NCBI RefSeq assembly: GCF_001940455.1
Contig: NZ_MKQR01000021.1
Span: 124,001-188,000, forward strand
Origin: Actinokineospora bangkokensis
GTDB lineage: Bacteria > Actinomycetota > Actinomycetes > Mycobacteriales > Pseudonocardiaceae
Length of the DNA stretch: 64,000 bases
Reading direction: 5' to 3'
This document shows, piece after piece, positions 42,807 through 51,898 of this stretch (position 1 is its first letter; each line of letters begins with the position of its first letter). The translations under genes were made by a program, and so were the position numbers. The notes under the pieces were generated by a model. It was not told the DNA's origin, made no database searches, and worked only from the letters and a program-made list of their open reading frames with translations.

Positions 42807-43532
42807 CTAGGCGATGATTCCGAAGAGGACGGCGAACGGCACGGACAGGAACCCGGCCGTGACCACCACGGCCACGCCCAGGGCGGTGGCGCGCACGGCG
42901 GCGGCCCGCTTCGCGCTGGCGACGCCCAGGCTGCGCAGCGCGCTGAACACCCCGTGCCGCAGGTGGAAGCCGAGCGCGACGACGGCGAGGGTGTAGGCGA
43001 GCACCACGTACCAGTGCTGGAAGTCCGCGACGACGTTGGCGTGGATCTGGCCCGGCACGCCGTTGGGGTTGAGCACGCCCGCGGTGAGGTCGAGCAGGTG
43101 GTAGACCACGAACAGGGCGATGATCACCCCGCCCCAGCGCATCGTGCGGGCGGCGTAGCTGCCCTGGACCTTGGCGCGCTTGGCGTAGCCGACCGGGCGG
43201 GCGCGGCGGGCCCGGCGGGCGAGCTGCACCGCGGCGGTCATGTGCAGCACCACGGCGAGCAGCAGCACCACGCGCACCACCCACAGCAGCCCGCCGTGCC
43301 CGAGGACGGGTGCGCCGAACTCGCGCAGGAAGCGCCCGTAGGAGTCGAGCGCGCCCGGTCCCGCGAACGCCTTGAGGTTGCCCGCCATGTGCGCGACGAC
43401 GTAGAGGAGCAGGACCGCGCCGGACACCGCCATGACGGCCTTCTTGCCGACCGTGGACGACCACAGGCGCAGCAGCGCCGACTGCCGCTTCCGGTGCCGT
43501 TGCTGGGATCCCGCGACCTGGGTGGTGGTCAT
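42807..43532 (-). CDS. sdhC: Succinate dehydrogenase cytochrome b558 subunit
   Basis: A 241-residue membrane subunit with five hydrophobic segments (for example VMAVSGAVLLLYVVAHMAGNLKAF and the C-terminal VAVVVTAGFLSVPFAVLFGII). Histidines suited to ligate two hemes lie in AHMAGN, LHMTAA, YHLLDL and HLRHG. It anchors SdhAB and links to menaquinone. First gene of sdhCAB. ATG sits 6 nt after a TAGCGT box (43539-43544), so a leaderless mRNA is plausible. Confidence 0.93.
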   Translation of the reverse strand: MTTTQVAGSQQRHRKRQSALLRLWSSTVGKKAVMAVSGAVLLLYVVAHMAGNLKAFAGPGALDSYGRFLREFGAPVLGHGGLLWVVRVVLLLAVVLHMTAAVQLARRARRARPVGYAKRAKVQGSYAARTMRWGGVIIALFVVYHLLDLTAGVLNPNGVPGQIHANVVADFQHWYVVLAYTLAVVALGFHLRHGVFSALRSLGVASAKRAAAVRATALGVAVVVTAGFLSVPFAVLFGIIA

Positions 43533-43603
43533 GCCGCCACGCTAGGAGCGCCCGCGACAAGTCGTCCAATACATGATCGGGCTCGACACGATAGCCTGGG
43601 GCT

Positions 43604-44533
43604 ATGACGCTCCAGCAGCTCGCGTACTTCCTGGCAGTGGCCGAGACGCGGCACTTCACGCGGGCGGCGCAGCGGGCGCGTGTGGCGCAGCCCTCACTGA
43701 GCAAGCAGGTGCAGGCGCTGGAGTCGGAGCTGGGCGCGCCGCTGTTCTCCCGCGCCCGGGGCAACATCACCCTGACCCCGGCTGGCGAGGCGCTGCTGCC
43801 GGTGGCCAAGCGCATCCTGTCCGACGTGGACACCGCGCACCAGGAGGTCGCGGAGCTGGTGGGGCTGCGCCGGGGCCGCATCCGGCTGGGCGCCACCCCC
43901 AGCGTCTGCGTGGGCGTGCTCGCCGACGCGCTGCGCACCTTCCACGACCAGTACCCGGGCATCCGGCTGCTGGTGGAGGAGGGCGGCTCCCGCGACCTGA
44001 CCGCGGCCCTGCTCGGCGGCGAGCTCGACCTGGCCATGGTGATCGTCCCGCCGCAGGGCGTGGACCCGGCGCTGACCAGCACCCCCGTGCTGCGCGAGCA
44101 CCTGGTGGTGGCCTCGGCGGCCGACGACCTGCCCGACCAGGTGCCGCTGGAGTACCTGCGGGACAGGCCGCTGTGCATGTTCCGCACCGGCTACGACCTG
44201 CGCGAGACGACGTTGCAGGCGTGCCGGGCGGCCGGGTTCGAGCCGGTGCTGGCGGTGGAGGGCGGGGAGATGGACGCGGTGCTGCGGTTCGTCGAGGCGG
44301 GCCTGGGCCTGGCGCTGGTGCCGAGCCTGGTGCTGCCCGGGCGGCCGCGGCTGCGCGCCACCCCGCTGTCCGGACCGGGCATCCGGCGCACCATCGCCTT
44401 GGCGCACCGCACGGACGTGCCCCCGACGGCGGCCGCGCGGGCGTTCCGGTCGGTGCTGCTGGGGCACCTGGACGCGCTGGTGGCCGCCGACGCGCTGCCG
44501 GTCGGCGTCGAGGTGCCCGCCGCGGACCGCTGA
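43604..44533 (+). CDS. LysR-family regulator divergent to sdhCAB
   Basis: A 309-residue LysR regulator. The N-terminal helix-turn-helix is MTLQQLAYFLAVAETRHFTRAAQRARVAQPSLSKQVQALE; the rest is a periplasmic-binding-like effector domain. It is divergent from sdhCAB over 71 bp, so it is likely to control those genes and itself. ATG follows TAGCCT by 6 nt. The inducer is unknown. Confidence 0.92.
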   Translation: MTLQQLAYFLAVAETRHFTRAAQRARVAQPSLSKQVQALESELGAPLFSRARGNITLTPAGEALLPVAKRILSDVDTAHQEVAELVGLRRGRIRLGATPSVCVGVLADALRTFHDQYPGIRLLVEEGGSRDLTAALLGGELDLAMVIVPPQGVDPALTSTPVLREHLVVASAADDLPDQVPLEYLRDRPLCMFRTGYDLRETTLQACRAAGFEPVLAVEGGEMDAVLRFVEAGLGLALVPSLVLPGRPRLRATPLSGPGIRRTIALAHRTDVPPTAAARAFRSVLLGHLDALVAADALPVGVEVPAADR

Positions 44534-44556
44534 CCGGGCCCGGCAGGCAGGGTCGC

Positions 44557-45498
44557 TCAGCCGGCGAGCCACTGCGAGTTGGCGCCGCACACGATCAGGG
44601 CGGGCAGGTCGCCGGGCACCGCACCGGCCAGGAGGGCGGCCAGCGGGGCCGCCGCGGCGGGCTCCACGGCCAGCCGGAACTCCGACCACAGCAGGTCGCG
44701 GGCGGCCAGGATGTCGGCGTCGTCGACCAGCACCGAAAGCGCTTGCGCGTCGCGGAGCACGGCGAACGGCAGGTCGCCGACCCTGGTCGCGCCCAGGGCC
44801 GAGGCGGCGATCGAGTCCGTGGCGGAGTCGACGGGGCGGCCCGCGTCGAGGGCGTCGCGCAGGGCGCAGCACCCGGTGGGCTCGACCGCCACGGTGCGCA
44901 CGCCGCTGAGGGCCGTGCCCGCCGCCAGGCCACCGCCGCCGACCGCGACGACGATGCTGTCGACCTCCGGGACCTCCGCGACGACCTCCGCCGCGCAGGT
45001 CCCCTGGCCCGCGACCACGAGCGGGTGGTCGTAGGCGGGCAGGTACAGCGCGCCGCCTGCGTCGGCGGCGGCGACCGCGGCCAGGGCGGAGTCGGCGTAG
45101 GTCGCGCCCCCGCGCACGAGCCGGGCGCCCTGGGCCTCGATCAGGCGGGCCTTGACCTCCGGCACGGACTCGGGCACGAAGACGGTGGCGGGGACGCCGA
45201 GCAGGCGGGCGGCGGCGGCCACCGCCGCGCCGTGGTTGCCGCCGGAGGCGGTGACGACGGCGTCGGGCAGGCCGCCCGCGAGCAGGGCGTTGAGCGCGCC
45301 GCGCAGCTTGAAGGACCCGCTGAGCTGGAGGTGCTCCAGCTTCAGCACCACGGGCCTGCCGCCGACCTCGGTGCGCAGGACGGGGGTGCGCCGGGCGTGC
45401 GGGGCGATCCGCCCGGCCGCCGCCCGCACCGCCGCCGCGTCCACGGCCGCCGCGTCCACCGCCGCGCGCCCGGTGGTCCCGTCCACTGCCCTGCTCAC
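44557..45498 (-). CDS. Threonine/serine dehydratase-like PLP enzyme
   Basis: A 313-residue fold-type II PLP enzyme. The PLP lysine lies in LSGSFKLRGALNALL, the phosphate-binding loop is GGGGLAAG, and TASGGNHGAAVAAAARLLG is typical. There is no C-terminal ACT domain, so it is a catabolic-type or broad Thr/Ser dehydratase rather than feedback-regulated IlvA. The start GTG (MSRAVDGTTG) follows GGAGG by 6 nt. The N-terminus has an Ala/Val/Asp repeat. It would yield 2-oxobutyrate, the same intermediate that CimA supplies by another route. Confidence 0.87.
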   Translation of the reverse strand: MSRAVDGTTGRAAVDAAAVDAAAVRAAAGRIAPHARRTPVLRTEVGGRPVVLKLEHLQLSGSFKLRGALNALLAGGLPDAVVTASGGNHGAAVAAAARLLGVPATVFVPESVPEVKARLIEAQGARLVRGGATYADSALAAVAAADAGGALYLPAYDHPLVVAGQGTCAAEVVAEVPEVDSIVVAVGGGGLAAGTALSGVRTVAVEPTGCCALRDALDAGRPVDSATDSIAASALGATRVGDLPFAVLRDAQALSVLVDDADILAARDLLWSEFRLAVEPAAAAPLAALLAGAVPGDLPALIVCGANSQWLAG

Positions 45499-45594
45499 TG
45501 CCTGCCTCCGCACTGCCCGGCGCGGGGTGCCGCCGTGCGCGGCGCCCGGGGGGTCGTCCCCACTGTAGGTCGCGGCATCGGACACACTTCCGGG

Positions 45595-46626
45595 ATGAGC
45601 GCGACACCCTGGCCCGCGGGCGCGGCGACCTCGATCGGGTCCCTCCCCGGCACCGACCCCCGCGAGGCCGCCGCGGTGGTCCTCGGCGAACTGCCCGACT
45701 TCCCGCACCTGACCGAGCTGCCCGGCCGGGGGCTGGGCGCGGACCTGGTCGGGCGCACCGCGGGGCTGCTGGTGGACCTGCCGGTGGAGGTCGTGCCCTC
45801 GGGCTACCGCTGGACCGCGCACCCCGGCGTCGACCACCGGCGCGCCGAGGACCTGATGCGCTGGGACCTCGACGCGCTGGAGGAGGCCGCCGCGACGACC
45901 AAGCCGGGGCTGGTCAAGGTGCAGGTCGTGGGCCCGTGGACGCTCACGGCGAACGTGGAGCTGCCCCGGGGCCACCGGGTGCTCACCGACCCCGGCGCGC
46001 TGCGGGAGTTCACCGAGTCGCTGGGCGAGGGGCTGACCCGGCACGTCGCGGAGGTCAAGCGGCGCACCGGCGCCGAGGTGGTCGTGCAGGTCGACGAGCC
46101 GTCGATCACGGCGGTGCTCGCGGGCGCGCTGCCCACGCCCTCGGGGCTCGGCACGGTGGCTCCGGTGCCGGAGCCGGAGGCGCGCGAGGTGCTGGAGCGG
46201 GTGGTGGACGCGGCGAAGAAGGCCTCCGGTCAGCCGGTCGTCGTGCACTGCTGCGCCAAGCGCCCGCCGGTGGCGCTGTTCCGCGAGGCGGGGGCCACGG
46301 GCATCTCGTTCGACGTGACGCTGCTGGGCGGGGCGTCCGCGGCCTACCTCGACCAGCTGGGCGAGACGTGGGACTCCGGGGCGGTGTTCTTCCTCGGCGT
46401 CGTCCCGAGCACCGACCCGGCGAGCACCCCGACCCTGCGGCAGCTGGGCGCCCCCGCGCTCGCCCTGGCCGACCGGCTGGGGTTCGCCAGGGTGCGGCTG
46501 CCCGAGCTGGCCGTGCCGACCCCCACGTGCGGGCTGGGGGGCGCCTCGCCCGCGTGGGCGCGCAAGGCGCTCGCGCTCACCCGGGACCTGGGGCGGGTGT
46601 TCGCGGAGGACCCCGAGTCCTGGTGA
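45595..46626 (+). CDS. MetE C-terminal-domain-like methionine synthase
   Basis: A 343-residue protein with the cobalamin-independent methionine synthase C-terminal barrel: SIGSLPGTDPREAA near the start, QVVGPWTLTANVELP, VQVDEPSITAV, the zinc ligands in VVHCCAKRPP, and a third Cys in VPTPTCGLGGASP. It lacks the N-terminal half of MetE, like Rv3015c and archaeal MetE-type enzymes that use other methyl donors. The ATG is preceded 6 nt upstream by CACACT. Activity on homocysteine is plausible but unproven. Confidence 0.85.
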   Translation: MSATPWPAGAATSIGSLPGTDPREAAAVVLGELPDFPHLTELPGRGLGADLVGRTAGLLVDLPVEVVPSGYRWTAHPGVDHRRAEDLMRWDLDALEEAAATTKPGLVKVQVVGPWTLTANVELPRGHRVLTDPGALREFTESLGEGLTRHVAEVKRRTGAEVVVQVDEPSITAVLAGALPTPSGLGTVAPVPEPEAREVLERVVDAAKKASGQPVVVHCCAKRPPVALFREAGATGISFDVTLLGGASAAYLDQLGETWDSGAVFFLGVVPSTDPASTPTLRQLGAPALALADRLGFARVRLPELAVPTPTCGLGGASPAWARKALALTRDLGRVFAEDPESW

Positions 46627-46689
46627 ACTGGGGGTCTCATCCTCCGCCACGACCCCCCGACCGGCCGGACACGGCTCCACGCCGCCCGT

Positions 46690-47982
46690 TCAGGCCCGCA
46701 TCACCGCGGCGATGGGGATGCGGGCGGCCCGGATCGCGGGCAGCAGCCCCCCGAGGACGCCCGCGGCGACACCGGCGACGATCCCGGCGACGCCCGCCTG
46801 CCAGGGGAAGCCGAGGTCGCGCAGCATGGCGTGCTGGGACCCGAACAGCCGCTCGGCGGCCTGCAACCCCAGCGCCCCGGCGCCGATCGCCGACCCCGCC
46901 GTGAGCAACCCGGTGATCAGCGTCTCGCTCAGCACGATCCCGGCCAGCAGCACCCTCGGCGTGCCGACCGCCCGGCGCAGCGCGAACTCCTCCACGCGCT
47001 CGCCCACCGTCGCCAGGCCGACGTTGAGGATTCCCGCGACGCCGATGAGCAGCACGAGCACGGCCATCCCCAGGAAGATCCAGCGCATCAGGGCCAACTG
47101 CGAGCCGATGCGCTCCTGGGAGTCGATCGTGCGCTCGTAGATGCCGTCCCGCGAGCCCACCGCCTCGAACCGCGCCCGCAGCGTGTGCACCACCGATTCC
47201 GCCGAGGGCCACAGATACAGCGACATCTGCGCCCCGCGGGCCGGGTCGAGCCAGGTGTGCAGCTCATCGGCGCGCAGGTAGGCCGTTGGCTGGCTGGACC
47301 CGTCGTCCACCACGCCGAGGATGCGCGGCGTCGCGTCGACCGGGGCGCCGTCGACGTGCAACTGCGCGGGCACGGTGTACCGGGAGAGGCCCGCGGCCGC
47401 CTCCTTGTTGAGCACCAGCCCCGGTGACAGGGATGGCGCGCCGTCGAAGGACAACCACTGCCCCGACTGCTGCGGGAACGGCCGGAACTGCCGGATGTCC
47501 CCGATGAGCCCGGTCAGCATGAGCGAGATGGCCTGCCCGTCGGGCTTGGGACGGTCGCCGGGGGCGGCGGGCCTGCACGTCCCTCCGCTGTCGCACACCA
47601 GGTCCGGGCCGCCGTAGCCCATCCCCGCGTACTCGAAGGGCAGGGCGCCCGGGTTCACCGGTTGGGTGTTCGGCTCACCGAGGACTGCCAGGGTGGAGGT
47701 GGTGGCGACGACGTCGGGGTGATCGCGCAGCACCTCGCGCACGACGTCGAGCCCGCGCGGGTGGCCGGGCAGGGTGGCCAGGACGGCGCCGTCGCGGCCC
47801 TGGGAGAGCTCCACGTCCGCGAGCAGCGCGCGGTGGGCGATCTCGGACCCGGCCTGCACGGCGACCACCGCGAGCACGCCGAGGAACAGGCTCACCACGG
47901 ACAGGGCCGTGCGCAGCTTGCGGGCGCGGATGCCCTGGCCGCCGATGACGAGAGCGGAGCGGAACCGGCCGGAGAGCGCCAT
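46690..47982 (-). CDS. FtsX-like ABC transporter permease (MacB type)
   Basis: A 430-residue permease: one N-terminal membrane helix (LRTALSVVSLFLGVLAVVAVQAG), a large extracytoplasmic MacB-type periplasmic core domain (~residues 50-290) and three C-terminal helices (MRWIFLGMAVLVLLIGVAGILNV, LAGIVLSETLITGLLTAGSA, GVAGIVAGVAAGVLGGLLPA). Its ATG overlaps the ATPase stop (TGATG). Third gene of a lipoprotein-ATPase-permease operon. Confidence 0.92.
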   Translation of the reverse strand: MALSGRFRSALVIGGQGIRARKLRTALSVVSLFLGVLAVVAVQAGSEIAHRALLADVELSQGRDGAVLATLPGHPRGLDVVREVLRDHPDVVATTSTLAVLGEPNTQPVNPGALPFEYAGMGYGGPDLVCDSGGTCRPAAPGDRPKPDGQAISLMLTGLIGDIRQFRPFPQQSGQWLSFDGAPSLSPGLVLNKEAAAGLSRYTVPAQLHVDGAPVDATPRILGVVDDGSSQPTAYLRADELHTWLDPARGAQMSLYLWPSAESVVHTLRARFEAVGSRDGIYERTIDSQERIGSQLALMRWIFLGMAVLVLLIGVAGILNVGLATVGERVEEFALRRAVGTPRVLLAGIVLSETLITGLLTAGSAIGAGALGLQAAERLFGSQHAMLRDLGFPWQAGVAGIVAGVAAGVLGGLLPAIRAARIPIAAVMRA

Positions 47983-48680
47983 CAGGCAGGCACCCCCTTC
48001 GGCTCGGGCCGCAGGACCCCGTCGACGAGGCGGACGACGCGCTGCATCCGGTCGGCGTGGGCGTGGTCGTGGGTGACCAGCACCAGCCCGCACCCGCGCG
48101 CGGTGACCGCGTGCAGCGCCTCGATGACCAACGCGCCGGTCTCGGTGTCCAGGGCGCCGGTGGGCTCGTCGGCGAGCAGGACGCGCGGGCCGCGCACCAG
48201 GGCGCGGGCGATGGCCACCCGCTGCTGCTCGCCGCCGGACAGCCGCGGCGGCCGGTGCTCGGCCAGGTGCGCGATGCCGACCGCCTCCAGCGCGGCCGCC
48301 ACCCGCGCGCGGCGTTCCCGCCGCCCCGCCCAGCCCTGCCCGTTGACCAGGGCCATGGCCACGTTCTGCGCGGCGGTGAGGTGCTTGAGCAGGAAGAACC
48401 GCTGGAAGACGAACCCGAAGTGCTCGCTGCGCAGCCGGGCGGCGCGGCGCTCGGGGACGCGGGTGATGTCCTGGCCCGCGAGCAGGTAGCGGCCGTCGTC
48501 GGGCCGGTCGAACAGCCCGACGAGGCTCAGCAGGGTGCTCTTGCCCGAGCCGGAGCGGCCGAGGATGGCCACGCTCTCGCCCGCGGCCAGGCGCAGGTCG
48601 GCGCCCGCCAGGACCGGGCGCGGCGCCCCCTGGCCGGTCAGGGTCTTGGTGATGCCGGTCAACTCCAGGAGCGGGTCCAC
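47982..48680 (-). CDS. ABC transporter ATP-binding protein (LolD/MacB type)
   Basis: A 232-residue ATPase: Walker A GRSGSGKSTLL, signature LSGGEQQRVAIARAL, Walker B VLLADEPTGALD and the H-loop VTHDHAH. Start GTG. It lies 3 bp after the HlyD-like lipoprotein gene and overlaps the permease gene, one transcription unit. Confidence 0.95.
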   Translation of the reverse strand: MDPLLELTGITKTLTGQGAPRPVLAGADLRLAAGESVAILGRSGSGKSTLLSLVGLFDRPDDGRYLLAGQDITRVPERRAARLRSEHFGFVFQRFFLLKHLTAAQNVAMALVNGQGWAGRRERRARVAAALEAVGIAHLAEHRPPRLSGGEQQRVAIARALVRGPRVLLADEPTGALDTETGALVIEALHAVTARGCGLVLVTHDHAHADRMQRVVRLVDGVLRPEPKGVPA

Positions 48681-48683
48681 CCG

Positions 48684-49706
48684 TCAGCCCCCCTGGGTCG
48701 GCCGCGGCGCGGCGGGCAGGTCCGGGCCGGGCACGGCCAGGGATTCCGCGCCGGTGAGCCCGGACTTGACCTCCACGACCCGCCCGTCCGTCATGCCCAG
48801 CACGACGTCGCGGGTGGTGCGGCGGCCCTGGGCGTCGACGACGTCGACCTTGCCCGCGCCCTGGCGCCCAGCGACGGCCTCGACCGGCGCGACCAGCACG
48901 CCGGTGGCCCGCGCGGTGACGACCTCCAGGGTGGCGGTGGCGCCGTTGATCAGCTTCACCCCGGCGGGCGGGGTGCAGACCAGCCGCATCCCGGTGGCCG
49001 CGGACGGTTCACGCGAGCCGGTGGGCTGCTGCGGCGCCTGCTGCGGGGCCTGCGGCGGCGCGGACGGGTCCGGCTGTCCAGTGGGGACGGTGGCGGGCGG
49101 CGGTTCGGGGATGGTGCCCGGCGGCAGCGCGGCGATGGTGCCGAGCACGGCGCAGTCGAAGGGCCCGGGTCCGCTGGTGATCTGGGCGGTGACCGTGGCC
49201 AGGCCGTCGGTGAGGGTGTAGGCCTGCGCGCCGTCGACCTCCGCGACGATGCCGTAGCCGCCGTACTCCGCCGACACCACGGGCATCCCGGCGGTGACGG
49301 TGGCACGGTCGTCGACGAGCCTGCCCGCGAAGGTGGACCCCGCGGGGACGTCGATCGCGGTGGACCGCCCGCCCGCCCACACCGCGCCCGCGCGGGTGGG
49401 CTTGGTGGGCGTTCCCTTGCCTGCTTTGACCTCCGCGTAGCGGATCTGCCCGTCCACGGGGGCGACGAGCCCGAACACCGGGTTGATCGTCACCGTGCCG
49501 TCCAGGCTCACCTTGTTGGTCATGTCCTGCCTGCTCGGCTTCACCGTCGTCAGCGTGGTTCCGCGCTCGGCGAGCGTGGGCACGGGCTCGGCGGGCGAGC
49601 CGCTGGAGCAGCCCGCGACCAGCAGGACGACCCCGAGCACGGCGGCGCAGGGCACCACCGGGACGGGCCTTGGAACACCGGGTCGAACACTCACCAGAAC
49701 CCCCAT
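48684..49706 (-). CDS. HlyD/MacA-like adaptor lipoprotein
   Basis: A 340-residue exported lipoprotein: signal peptide to ~32 with lipobox LVAGC, then an RND-adaptor-like fold (SLDGTVTINPVFGLVAPVDGQIRYAEVKAGKGT), a peptidoglycan-binding-like segment, and a Pro/Gln-rich linker (~residues 203-240) inside the protein. The C-terminal region matches the MacA barrel (VTARATGVLVAPVEAVAG). With the ATPase and permease it forms a MacAB-like exporter, likely for a peptide or drug. ATG chosen; a GTG five codons downstream is possible. Confidence 0.85.
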   Translation of the reverse strand: MGVLVSVRPGVPRPVPVVPCAAVLGVVLLVAGCSSGSPAEPVPTLAERGTTLTTVKPSRQDMTNKVSLDGTVTINPVFGLVAPVDGQIRYAEVKAGKGTPTKPTRAGAVWAGGRSTAIDVPAGSTFAGRLVDDRATVTAGMPVVSAEYGGYGIVAEVDGAQAYTLTDGLATVTAQITSGPGPFDCAVLGTIAALPPGTIPEPPPATVPTGQPDPSAPPQAPQQAPQQPTGSREPSAATGMRLVCTPPAGVKLINGATATLEVVTARATGVLVAPVEAVAGRQGAGKVDVVDAQGRRTTRDVVLGMTDGRVVEVKSGLTGAESLAVPGPDLPAAPRPTQGG

Positions 49707-49738
49707 CGACGCGCGCCGATCGACACTAGACACGCAAT

Positions 49739-49757
49739 GTATACACCATAGGTATAC
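49739..49757. promoter_or_regulatory. Twin GTATAC operator upstream of the MacAB-like operon
   Basis: Two GTATAC hexamers spaced 13 bp (49739-49744 and 49752-49757) flank ACCATAG, giving an AT-rich dyad in otherwise very GC-rich DNA, ~35-50 bp upstream of the lipoprotein start. It likely overlaps the promoter (TATGGT and TACATT are -10-like on the minus strand). No regulator gene lies nearby. Confidence 0.5.
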
Positions 49758-49844
49758 TCGTGGTGTCGCGGGATTGGTGAATCGTCGTCGTGCGATGCCC
49801 CCGCACGGGAGACGCCCCGGCGACCCCGCGGTTGCCCGCACGGC

Positions 49845-49882
49845 GGAGAGCCGCCACCCGCTCGTGCGGGTAGCGGCTCTCC
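49845..49882. terminator. Terminator downstream of the acyl-CoA ligase gene
   Basis: GGAGAGCCGC / GCGGCTCTCC (10 bp) with inner ACCCG/CGGGT pairing, 36 bp beyond the ligase stop. Confidence 0.7.
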
Positions 49883-49918
49883 TGGGGGTGTGAACCTTGG
49901 GGGCGCGAGGTCGGGGTG

Positions 49919-51712
49919 TCAGCCGCCGAGGTTGACGGTCTCGGCGGTGGGCGAGGCGGCGTAGAGGTCGTCGATGTGGTGGGCGTACTTCTCCGCGATG
50001 GGCTTGCGGCGCAGCTTGAGCGTGGGGGTCAGCTCGTCGCCGCCGGGCTCCCAGAACGCGGGGAGGATGCGGAACCGCTTGACCTGCTCGATGCGCGCCA
50101 GCTTGGCGTTGCCCCGGCGCACCGCGTCGGACACCAGCTCGCGCACCGCGGTGTGCTCGGCGACCGCGGCGGGCGACCCGTCGGGCAGCCCGTTCTGCTT
50201 GGCCAGCGCGGCGGCGGCGTCCTGGTCGAGGACGATGAGCGCGGAGATGTAGGGCCGGTCGTCCCCGATCGCCACCACCTGGCCGATGGTGGAGCTGGCC
50301 GCCTTGATCGCGTTCTCGATGTTGGTGGGGGACATGTTCTTGCCGGAGGAGCTGATGATCAGCTCCTTCTTGCGGTCGACGATGGAGATGAACCCCTGCT
50401 CGTCGCGCACCCCGATGTCACCGGTGTGCACCCACCCGTCGGCGTCGACGGTCTCGGCGGTGCGCACCGGGTCGTTGCGGTAGCCGCGCATCACCGACGC
50501 GCCGCGGATGAGCAGCTCGCCGTCCTCGGCCAGCTCCACCTCGGCGCCGTGCACGGGCCGCCCGACGCTGCCCAGCTTCTCGTGCCCGACGCGGGTGGAG
50601 GTGCCCAGCCCGCCGGTCTCGGACATGCCCCAGATCTCGTAGACGGTGATCCCGATGCCCGCGAAGAACTCCAGCGTCTCCACCGGGATCGCCGCGGCCC
50701 CGGACGCGGTCAGCTTCGCCTCGTCCAACCCCAGCCGCTCCCGCAGCTTCGACAGCACGAGCTTGTCCGCCACCCGGTGCTGGAACGCCAGCGCCGCGCC
50801 CACCGACCCGCCCGCCCGCTCCGCCGCGGCCTTGCGCGCCCCCACGCCCAGCGCCCACCCCGCGATCTTCCGCTTGGCACCGCTGGGTTCGGCGGCCAAC
50901 CCGGTCTCGATGGCCAGCTTGAACTTCTGCCACACCCGCGGCACCGCGAAGAAGATCTGCGGCCGGGTGTCGGGCAGCGCGGTGGCGACGTCCTTGATGT
51001 CGGCCACGGTGGTCACGATGGTGCCGAAGACGATCGTGGCGTAGTGCGACACCACCCGGTCGGCGATGTGCGCGGACGGCAGGAACGAGAACCCCCGGTC
51101 CCCCGGCCCGAAGTCGTAGGCGTCGCGCACCGCCTCGGTCACCGCCAGCACGTTCGCGTGCGTCAGCTCCACCCCCTTGGGCGGCCCGGTGGTGCCCGAG
51201 GTGTAGATGATCGTCGCCAGGTCCTCCGGCCGCACGGCCCGCCACGCGCCCTCGAAGTCGAAGTCCTCGGCCCCCGAGCCCTCCAGCTCCGCCAACGAGG
51301 TCGTCCCCTCCACCCCCTCCTCGACGCACACCAGCTCCAGCTGGTCCCCCGACTCCCGCAGCACCGGGACGAACCGCGATTCGGTCACCACCACCCGGTT
51401 CCCGGCGTTGGAGAACACGTACTCCAACTGCTCGGCCGGACTGGTGTTGTAGACCGAGAACGGCGCCGCCCCCAGGTGCAGCACCGCGGCGTCGACCAGG
51501 TGGAACTCCGGCCGGTTGGTCAACATCAACCCCACCGTGTCCCCCCGCCGCACCCCCCGCGCGGCCAACCCCGCCGCGATCCGCCGCACCCGCCGGTCGA
51601 ACTCCCGCCACGTGATCGACACCGCGTCCCCCGGCGTCCGCACGGCGACCCGGTAGGCGTTGCGCTCCGCGGTGGCCTGGAAGGCGGCGCAGAGGGTGTT
51701 CGGAGTGCTCAT
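49919..51712 (-). CDS. Long-chain fatty-acid-CoA ligase (FadD15-like)
   Basis: A 597-residue AMP-forming acyl-CoA synthetase. The P-loop is TIIYTSGTTGPPKGVELTH; further adenylate-forming motifs are YEIWGMSETGG and GWVHTGDIGVRDEQGFISIVDRKKE. LIISSSGKNMSPTNIE is typical of long-chain ligases (FadD15, LACS). ATG (MSTPNTLCAAFQ) with GGAGGT 7 nt upstream. It is monocistronic, with a terminator downstream and a 690 bp gap upstream. Confidence 0.94.
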   Translation of the reverse strand: MSTPNTLCAAFQATAERNAYRVAVRTPGDAVSITWREFDRRVRRIAAGLAARGVRRGDTVGLMLTNRPEFHLVDAAVLHLGAAPFSVYNTSPAEQLEYVFSNAGNRVVVTESRFVPVLRESGDQLELVCVEEGVEGTTSLAELEGSGAEDFDFEGAWRAVRPEDLATIIYTSGTTGPPKGVELTHANVLAVTEAVRDAYDFGPGDRGFSFLPSAHIADRVVSHYATIVFGTIVTTVADIKDVATALPDTRPQIFFAVPRVWQKFKLAIETGLAAEPSGAKRKIAGWALGVGARKAAAERAGGSVGAALAFQHRVADKLVLSKLRERLGLDEAKLTASGAAAIPVETLEFFAGIGITVYEIWGMSETGGLGTSTRVGHEKLGSVGRPVHGAEVELAEDGELLIRGASVMRGYRNDPVRTAETVDADGWVHTGDIGVRDEQGFISIVDRKKELIISSSGKNMSPTNIENAIKAASSTIGQVVAIGDDRPYISALIVLDQDAAAALAKQNGLPDGSPAAVAEHTAVRELVSDAVRRGNAKLARIEQVKRFRILPAFWEPGGDELTPTLKLRRKPIAEKYAHHIDDLYAASPTAETVNLGG

Positions 51713-51898
51713 GCGCGGGACCTCCACGTCCTCGGGCGGGCAGTTGTGTCGCAGGACACAGGGGCTTGATCGTAGGAACACCCGCGCCCGGTGTCCACAG
51801 GCCGTTTTGCCCGGTTCTGAAGCACGGCCGCGACGCGACCCGGAGGGCTCGACGGACTGCGGGATCTCCAGGGCCAACTCGACGTGGTGATCCCGTTC

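Noticed and set aside
43604-46626. 1017-codon plus-strand frame running through LysR, the dehydratase and the MetE-like gene
   Set aside because: Only the segment from 45595 is protein-like; the rest is out of frame with LysR or antisense to the dehydratase.
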